A DNA stretch of 10,721 nucleotides from DASRDE01 sp035652755. GTDB taxonomy: Bacteria > Vulcanimicrobiota > Vulcanimicrobiia > Vulcanimicrobiales > Vulcanimicrobiaceae. Where the stretch lies: contig DASRDE010000065.1 of NCBI GenBank assembly GCA_035652755.1, positions 1 to 10,721 of the forward strand. The letters run 5' to 3'. The notes under the pieces were generated by a model that was given only the letters and a program-made list of their open reading frames with translations, was not told the origin of the DNA and did not search any database. This document shows, piece by piece, positions 6,648 to 10,721 of this stretch (position 1 is the stretch's first letter; every line of letters begins with the position of its first letter). Position numbers and translations under genes: made by a program.

Positions 6648-7541
6648 ATGGGTCTCTCCTTTGCCGGCGGCTTCGCCGCCGCAGCCTTGGCTGTGGCGGC
6701 GGGCGTGCTGGTATGGCGCTTTGTCACGGATCGCGCGGAGCTGCGCCGGCTGCGTGCCCTCTTTGCGCGTTACGTACCTCCGGAGGTCGCCGGCGAACTG
6801 GCGGCGCGGCGGAACCTGCACCTGCTGTGGGCACAGCGCCACTACGCGACGGTGCTCTGCGTACGGATCCGGAACTTCGAGTTTTTTGCCGAGGAACTGA
6901 CCGCCGAAGAGACGCTGCGCCATCTCAACGAGTTTTATGCCGTTTCCGGACGCGCAATTGGAAGGCACGGCGGCATCATCGAGCGCCTGCACGGCGACGG
7001 CATCACGGCCGTGTTCGGAGTCCTCACGCACGATGCGTTTCAAGAACAACGCGCGCTGCTGGCCGCACTGCGAATCGTTCGGCTGGCCAACGCGATGAAC
7101 GATCGCTGGCAATCGGAAGGGCGCCGGCCTTTCGAGGTCTACGCCGGCGTGAACAGCGGAAACGTGGTCGCGGGCGAAGTCGGCTTCGCGCAGCGCCGCG
7201 AGTTTGCCGTCGTCGGAAATCCGGCAAATGTGGCTTCGCGGCTGCAGCAAGCGGCCGAGGAGATGAACGCGCCGATCCTTGCGTCCGCGTCGACGCTCGA
7301 ACCGGTGCGCGATGAGTTCGTCGCCGTTGCGCTCGAAACGGTACCGCTGCCGGGCCTCAAACGGCTGCATCGCGCGTACATGGTGCGCGGCGCGGTCAAG
7401 AAGAAAGAAGAGCCGCTGCAGTTGCCTGCAATTATTCCGGCGCTGCACACGGCGCTGGAACCGCAATACTTGACCGGCGAGTACGAGGCGCCGTACGAGT
7501 ATTTACCGGATTCGCAACGCGGCGCCGACCGGTTCGCCTAA
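6648..7541 (+). CDS. Membrane-anchored class III adenylate/guanylate cyclase homologue with degenerate active site
   Basis: The 297-residue protein has one N-terminal membrane segment (about 5-24), a linker ending LRALFARYVPPEVAGEL (35-51) that is typical upstream of bacterial class III cyclase domains, a cyclase homology domain (about 66-248) and a Tyr-rich acidic tail (about 255-297). The fold is clear from GRHGGIIERLHGDGITAVFG (105-124) and VVGNPANVASRLQ (188-200). Catalytic residues are partly lost. The first metal Asp is Arg (R73 in VLCVRIRNF, normally LFADIRGF). The base-selecting Lys is Arg (R113) and the partner Asp/Thr is Ala (A187), while the GD Asp in GDxVN is Asn (N191). D117, N194 and R198 remain. 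It may be an inactive nucleotide sensor or need a partner subunit. An in-frame stop at 6636 makes 6648 the first possible ATG; no good ribosome-binding site is seen. Its TAA overlaps the convergent sirtuin stop. Confidence 0.88.
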   Translation: MGLSFAGGFAAAALAVAAGVLVWRFVTDRAELRRLRALFARYVPPEVAGELAARRNLHLLWAQRHYATVLCVRIRNFEFFAEELTAEETLRHLNEFYAVSGRAIGRHGGIIERLHGDGITAVFGVLTHDAFQEQRALLAALRIVRLANAMNDRWQSEGRRPFEVYAGVNSGNVVAGEVGFAQRREFAVVGNPANVASRLQQAAEEMNAPILASASTLEPVRDEFVAVALETVPLPGLKRLHRAYMVRGAVKKKEEPLQLPAIIPALHTALEPQYLTGEYEAPYEYLPDSQRGADRFA

Positions 7542-8266
7542 CGGGGCAGACCGCGTGACGCCAGCTGCTGTACGATGTGCGGCAGTGCGGCCGCAGCGCT
7601 TTCGCGCACGACCGCATCGCAGCGGGCGCTCAACCCCGTCCGGTCCGGATTGATCTCGGCAACAAAGGCGCGCTCGTTTTGCATTGCCAGTGCGGCCGCG
7701 GGATACACGTTCGCCGACGTTCCGACGACGAGGATGACGTCCGCCGCCTGCGCAGCGCCGGCGGCGCGCTCCCAGACGTCCGCGGGCAACGCCTCGCCGA
7801 ACCACACGACCTGCGGCCGAAAACGGCCGCCGCATCCGTGCTCGATGCGGTTCTCGGGCAGCCCGGACGAAAGCGCAACGGTCGCGCCGCACCTCGTACA
7901 CCGGGCTTCACGCAGGTGTCCGTGCAGTTCGAGCACGTTCTTCGAACCGGCAGCCGCGTGAAGCGAATCCACGTTTTGCGTCGCAAGCGCGAACGCCGGC
8001 ACCAGCGTCTCCAGTTGCGCGAGCGCGAGGTGTCCCGCATTCGGCTTTGCATTCGCATACACCCGAATGCGCATGTTATACCACCGCCAAACCAGTGCGG
8101 GGTCGCGTTCGAAACCCTCCGGGGAGGCCAAGTCCTCGGCGCGGTGGGATTCCCAATAGCCGCCGGCGCCGCGAAAGGTCGGCAGGCCGCTTTCCGCGGA
8201 GATTCCCGCTCCGGTGAGCACGAAAACGCTGCCGGCCGCGGCGAGTGCATCGACGAGCGCATCCAT
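7538..8266 (-). CDS. cobB: CobB-like class III sirtuin (NAD-dependent protein deacylase)
   Basis: This 242-residue protein is a Sir2-family enzyme that removes acyl groups from protein lysines using NAD, acting in the cytoplasm. Visible motifs are LTGAGISAESGLPTFRG (17-33, NAD binding), TQNVDSLH (96-103), ELHGHL (113-118, catalytic H115), RPQVVWFGE (150-158) and VVGTSANVYPA (180-190). Y63 and R66 in WRWYNMR form the Y-x-x-R pair that in class III sirtuins (SIRT5, E. coli CobB) accepts succinyl and malonyl groups. Of the usual four zinc cysteines, C123, C126 and C145 are present; the other expected position near 142 is not Cys, and H143 may substitute. The ATG at 8266 follows an AGG at a short spacing; the reading frame stays open further upstream but only as the complement of the neighbouring genes. 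It diverges from the sigma-factor operon and converges on the cyclase homologue with overlapping stops. Confidence 0.93.
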   Translation of the reverse strand: MDALVDALAAAGSVFVLTGAGISAESGLPTFRGAGGYWESHRAEDLASPEGFERDPALVWRWYNMRIRVYANAKPNAGHLALAQLETLVPAFALATQNVDSLHAAAGSKNVLELHGHLREARCTRCGATVALSSGLPENRIEHGCGGRFRPQVVWFGEALPADVWERAAGAAQAADVILVVGTSANVYPAAALAMQNERAFVAEINPDRTGLSARCDAVVRESAAAALPHIVQQLASRGLPR

Positions 8267-8326
8267 CGCGCCTGTTGGTTCGTTATCCGGCCGGGGGACG
8301 CTCCCGACGAAGCGAAAGACGTGGCA
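8267..8326. promoter_or_regulatory. Short divergent promoter region between sirtuin and ECF sigma genes
   Basis: Sixty bases separate the divergent starts and should carry both promoters or parts of them. CGTTAT (8281-8286) on the plus strand resembles the CGTT-type -10 element of ECF promoters, but I see no matching GGAAC-type -35. A perfect 8-base palindrome CCGGCCGG lies at 8287-8294. Autoregulation by the encoded sigma factor is common in such loci but is not demonstrated here. Confidence 0.35.
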
Positions 8327-8857
8327 GTGGACGATGCGACCGGACTCATGGCGCGCGTGCGAAAGCGCGATACCGCGGCCTTCGAGGCACTGTACGACGC
8401 CTATCACCGGCTGGTGTACGGCGTAGCCTTTCGCATGCTCGGTGACGCGGCAACCGCAGAGGACGTAACGCAGGCGGTGTTCTTGAAAGTTTGGAGTTCG
8501 CCGGAACTCTTCGCGGGGGGCAACTTCGCGGGATGGATCGTGCGCATCACGCGCAACCGCGCGCTGGACTTGCTGCGCAGCAAAGCACGTTCGTTCGAGG
8601 AACTGCCCGAAACGATGCCGGACGGCGAAGCCCTCGAGGATCGCGCATTCGCAACGCTCGACGCCGCACGCGTCCGCACGGCGTTGGCGGCGCTGCCCGC
8701 CGATCAGCGCGAACCGATCGAATTGGGCTTCTTCGGAGGCATCACGCATCAAGAGATTGCGCAGCGCTGCGGGGTCCCGCTCGGAACGATCAAAACGCGC
8801 ATTCGAACCGGATTGCGCCGCTTGCGCTCCAGCCTCGAGGGCACGGTAACGGTATGA
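8327..8857 (+). CDS. ECF-type RNA polymerase sigma factor (sigma-70 family)
   Basis: The product (176 residues from the chosen start) is an extracytoplasmic-function sigma factor that would direct RNA polymerase to a stress or envelope regulon. Region 2 spans about 18-85, with AFEALYDAYHRLVYGVAFRM (18-37) and DVTQAVFLKVW (46-56). Region 4 spans about 113-168, with the helix-turn-helix THQEIAQRCGVPLGTIKTRI (140-159). There is no extra C-terminal domain. I chose GTG at 8327, giving the usual short lead DDATGLMARV, with GAAAGA about eight bases upstream; GTG 8321 and ATG 8348 are alternatives. The frame stays open far upstream, but that part is antisense to the sirtuin. The TGA overlaps the anti-sigma ATG as ATGA, so the two are probably made in step. 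The SigK/SigL-like assignment is inferred only from its RskA-like partner. Confidence 0.93.
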   Translation: MDDATGLMARVRKRDTAAFEALYDAYHRLVYGVAFRMLGDAATAEDVTQAVFLKVWSSPELFAGGNFAGWIVRITRNRALDLLRSKARSFEELPETMPDGEALEDRAFATLDAARVRTALAALPADQREPIELGFFGGITHQEIAQRCGVPLGTIKTRIRTGLRRLRSSLEGTVTV

Positions 8858-9624
8858 ATTCGCACGAGGCGATGCTGGAGAACGTTGCCGTCTATGCGCT
8901 CGGCGCGCTTCCGCCGTCCGAGGTACCCGAAGTGCGCTCGCACCTCCAGACGTGTCCGGAGTGCCGCAGCGAGTACGAGCAACTGGCGCCCGCCGCGCAG
9001 GCACTGGGATATGCGGCGGAAGCATGCACCGACCCGGCGACCGGAGCGATTGCGCCGCCCGGACCGCTGCTCAAAAAGCGCATCATGGCACAGGTTCGCC
9101 CGAACGTCGCCGAGATGCGCGCGGTCCGCCCCATCGTTTGGCCGGCGTATGCCGTCGCTGCCGCGTGCCTTGCCGTCGCTTTGGTGACGTCGATCGTGAA
9201 CATCTCGCTCAACGAAGAAGTCCGAAACTCCGAAGCCCAGGTCGCCGCAATGAACCGGCATTCGTCCGCGCTCATGCGCGAGCTCGCGTTTCAGCGGACT
9301 GCATTGGCCGATCTCATCGCACCCGACTCGTCGCGCTACGCCGTCTCCAACGGCGAGGTCGTCAAACACGGCTCACGCATCTACATCGCGATGGATGCGC
9401 TGCCGGCTCCGCCCAAGGGCAAGGTGTACCAAGCGTGGACGCTCCACGCGGGCGCTTCGACGATGTCGCCGTCGGTCACGTTCGTGCCGAACGCGGGCGG
9501 CGTCGCAGTCGTCCCGTTGCCCGGCAACGGCTCCAACGTCGTGGCCGTAGCAGTGAGCGTCGAGCCGGACGGCGGGAGTAAACAGCCGACGAGCAAACCG
9601 ACGTTCGTGCTCAAATTCACCTAG
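8854..9624 (+). CDS. RskA-like zinc-binding anti-sigma factor, single-pass membrane protein
   Basis: This 256-residue protein should bind and hold the sigma factor encoded just upstream at the inner face of the membrane. The N-terminal zinc anti-sigma domain (1-45) carries H30-x3-C34-x2-C37 (HLQTCPEC). A linker follows, then one membrane segment (about 95-116) and an outer domain of the anti-sigma-K type, with PKGKVYQAWTLHAG (187-200) and VAVSVEPDGGSKQPT (232-246). Proteins of this family are normally inactivated by regulated proteolysis or redox change at the zinc site, which frees the sigma factor; nothing here shows the signal. The ATG at 8854 overlaps the sigma stop codon. The same frame continues open into the sigma gene back to 8491, but that is a shadow. 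The GNAT gene follows eight bases after the stop. Confidence 0.92.
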   Translation: MNSHEAMLENVAVYALGALPPSEVPEVRSHLQTCPECRSEYEQLAPAAQALGYAAEACTDPATGAIAPPGPLLKKRIMAQVRPNVAEMRAVRPIVWPAYAVAAACLAVALVTSIVNISLNEEVRNSEAQVAAMNRHSSALMRELAFQRTALADLIAPDSSRYAVSNGEVVKHGSRIYIAMDALPAPPKGKVYQAWTLHAGASTMSPSVTFVPNAGGVAVVPLPGNGSNVVAVAVSVEPDGGSKQPTSKPTFVLKFT

Positions 9625-9632
9625 GAAGCGGA

Positions 9633-10460
9633 ATGCATACCCGCGCGCAGCGGCTCGTGCGCGCGCACGAGCGCGCAACGCTGGCGTATTTGGCTCGCGC
9701 GCCGTACGACAACGTCTTTCTCTCCTGGCTCATCGCATCCGACCGTTCCAACGCGACGCGTTCGGCGCTCTTCGTCTGCTTCGATCGAGGAGGCGGCGTC
9801 TGCGGCGTCGCGTTCTTCGGGCGCCAAGTCGTGTTGGCGGCGTCGGACGACGAGGCGATCGAAGCGTTCGCGAGCGTCGCCCCCGGGTACCGCGCCGAGC
9901 GCATGATCGTCGGTCCCAAACCGGTCGTGGACGCCTTCTGGGCACGGGTCGCGCCGTGGCACGCCGCGGCGCGCATCGAGCGTGAAAGTCAGCCGGTGCT
10001 CGCGGTTGATCGCCGGTCCCTGCGCGGCAGCCGCGGTGAGGTGATCGTGCGGCGCGCGCGTCCGTCAGAGTGGCAAAGCGTCGCATACAACTCTGCCAAG
10101 ATGATCGAGCACGAACTCGAATACGACCCGCGCAGCTTTTCGGCCGAGTTCAATGCGAACGTTCGGATGATGATCGATCGCGGCTTATGGTGGGTCGGCG
10201 AAAAGGACGGAGAACTCTGCTTCTTCTGCAACGCCGGCCCGCACAGCCCGCAGACGCTGCAATTGCAGGGCATCTGGACGCCGCCGCCATTGCGAGGCAA
10301 GGGCCTTGCATCCTGCGCGCTCTACGGCGTTTGCGAAGAGTTGCTGGGCGAAGTGCCGTCGCTGTCGCTGTACGTCAACGGTTTCAACGAGCCCGCGCTG
10401 GCGCTCTATCGGCGTCTGGGCTTCATCCAAGTCGGCGAATTCAAGACGCTGCTATTCTAA
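9633..10460 (+). CDS. GNAT acetyltransferase with DUF4081-like N-terminal domain
   Basis: The 275-residue product has two parts. Residues about 1-125 resemble the DUF4081 domain found before GNAT domains, with ARAPYDNVFLSWLI (21-34) and MIVGPKPVVDAFW (91-103). Residues about 135-275 are a GNAT acetyltransferase that would use acetyl-CoA: motif A is LQGIWTPPPLRGKGLA (211-226), with the R-x-x-G-x-A CoA loop at R221-G224-A226, followed by the C-terminal motif SLYVNGFNEPALALYRRLGF (245-264). The acceptor could be a protein amine, small molecule or antibiotic; none can be inferred. GGAAG at 9624-9628 serves as ribosome-binding site, and the start lies eight bases after the anti-sigma stop, so it is probably cotranscribed with the sigma pair. 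Its TAA runs nine bases into the convergent PatB-like gene. Confidence 0.9.
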   Translation: MHTRAQRLVRAHERATLAYLARAPYDNVFLSWLIASDRSNATRSALFVCFDRGGGVCGVAFFGRQVVLAASDDEAIEAFASVAPGYRAERMIVGPKPVVDAFWARVAPWHAAARIERESQPVLAVDRRSLRGSRGEVIVRRARPSEWQSVAYNSAKMIEHELEYDPRSFSAEFNANVRMMIDRGLWWVGEKDGELCFFCNAGPHSPQTLQLQGIWTPPPLRGKGLASCALYGVCEELLGEVPSLSLYVNGFNEPALALYRRLGFIQVGEFKTLLF

Positions 10461-10721
10461 CGCCGCGGCCATCCGATTGACGATTTCGCTCAGAATCGCG
10501 CGCGACGTGCCGAAGTTCAGGCGTACGAAGCCTTCACCCGCGGCGCCGAATTTCGATCCGCGTTCGAGCGCTACGCGGCCGCGCTCGAGGAAACGGGCGG
10601 CGGCATCGCCGGCCTGCAGCGTTCGGCAATCGAGCCACGCCAGGTACGTCGCCTCCGGCATTCGATATCCGATAGCCGGAACGCGATCGCAAAGCAGCTC
10701 TCCTAAGAGCCGCCGGTTCCC
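10452..10721 (-). CDS. patB: PatB/MalY-type PLP-dependent C-S lyase/aminotransferase, C-terminal 89 residues
   Basis: Only the C-terminal end is in the window; the gene begins beyond the right edge. The visible residues match the end of class I/II PLP enzymes of the PatB/MalY group (cystathionine beta-lyase or putative aminotransferase): RMPEATYLAWLDCR, then a GSKFGAAGEGFVRLNFGTSR stretch holding the conserved substrate-carboxylate Arg in RLNFGT. PatB enzymes split C-S bonds such as in cystathionine, giving homocysteine, ammonia and pyruvate. The PLP-binding lysine is not visible. The TAG stop lies inside the end of the convergent GNAT gene. The superfamily is clear; the symbol is a family-level guess. 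Confidence 0.85.
   Translation of the reverse strand, partial: GNRRLLGELLCDRVPAIGYRMPEATYLAWLDCRTLQAGDAAARFLERGRVALERGSKFGAAGEGFVRLNFGTSRAILSEIVNRMAAALE

Larger units (their letters stand above)
8327..10460 (+). other. Sigma/anti-sigma/GNAT operon
   Basis: The sigma and anti-sigma genes overlap by four bases (8854-8857), and the GNAT gene begins eight bases after the anti-sigma stop with its own ribosome-binding site. All three are on the plus strand with no visible terminator between them. The first two are a standard regulatory pair; the acetyltransferase as third gene is the unusual member. Confidence 0.8.

Noticed and set aside
6591..7466. A 291-codon minus-strand frame opposite the cyclase homologue
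   Set aside because: It is Arg/Gln-rich without motifs and is explained by the codon bias of the plus-strand gene.
7577..8326. Upstream extension of the sigma-factor frame
   Set aside because: The extra 250 residues are the antisense of the sirtuin gene and have no sigma-like content. The normal ECF start is near 8327.
8491..8853. Upstream extension of the anti-sigma frame
   Set aside because: It lies out of frame inside the sigma gene. The zinc anti-sigma domain starts at the ATG at 8854, which overlaps the sigma stop.
8267..9025. Upstream extension of the sirtuin frame to 495 codons
   Set aside because: The extension is antisense to the sigma and anti-sigma genes. Sir2 homology begins right after the ATG at 8266.
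1..10721. Mobile element, CRISPR array, tRNA or riboswitch
   Set aside because: I found no long repeats, integrase or transposase motifs, spacer-repeat pattern or cloverleaf. All long stretches are filled by ordinary coding genes.

Overview
The window is a gene-dense, high-GC bacterial chromosomal segment. It uses some GTG starts, its genes overlap at their start and stop codons, and no stretch over about 110 bases lacks a gene. The set of families (an ECF sigma factor with a RskA-like zinc anti-sigma, a DUF4081-type GNAT, a lipoprotein-type PF04185 phosphoesterase, a membrane-anchored class III cyclase homologue) suits a free-living, probably soil or uncultured lineage. I suspect something like Eremiobacterota/WPS-2 or a neighbouring phylum, but this is an impression from family content and was not tested. 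I see no tRNA, rRNA, CRISPR array, insertion sequence or phage gene.

Left block (1-5168, minus strand). Four genes form one tightly overlapping operon, read right to left: a 118-residue protein of unknown function, a GH20-like beta-N-acetylhexosaminidase, a multi-spanning ion-transporter-superfamily permease with a C-terminal soluble region ending in a PDZ-like domain, and an M20 metallodipeptidase cut by the window edge. The junctions are ATGA, GTGA and TAATG, so translation is probably coupled. A working reading is a scavenging module: release of amino sugars, uptake of an anionic product, and peptide hydrolysis. The substrate is unknown.

Middle block (5275-7541, plus strand). Divergent from that operon lie a phosphoesterase/phospholipase C-like lipoprotein and, after a 53-base gap holding a possible stem-loop, a class III nucleotide cyclase homologue. 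The cyclase has lost several residues normally needed for catalysis.

Right block (7538-10460). A class III (CobB-like) sirtuin on the minus strand is divergent from a plus-strand operon of ECF sigma factor, zinc anti-sigma factor and DUF4081-type GNAT acetyltransferase. A predicted deacylase and a predicted acyltransferase therefore flank a sigma/anti-sigma pair. The cyclase and sirtuin genes converge with a 4-base overlap of their stop codons. The GNAT gene converges with a 9-base overlap onto the C-terminal part of a PatB/MalY-type PLP enzyme that runs off the right edge.

Most interesting points: the degenerate cyclase, the transporter-PDZ fusion inside a glycosidase/peptidase operon, the altered GH20 active-site motif, and the sirtuin-sigma-anti-sigma-GNAT neighbourhood.
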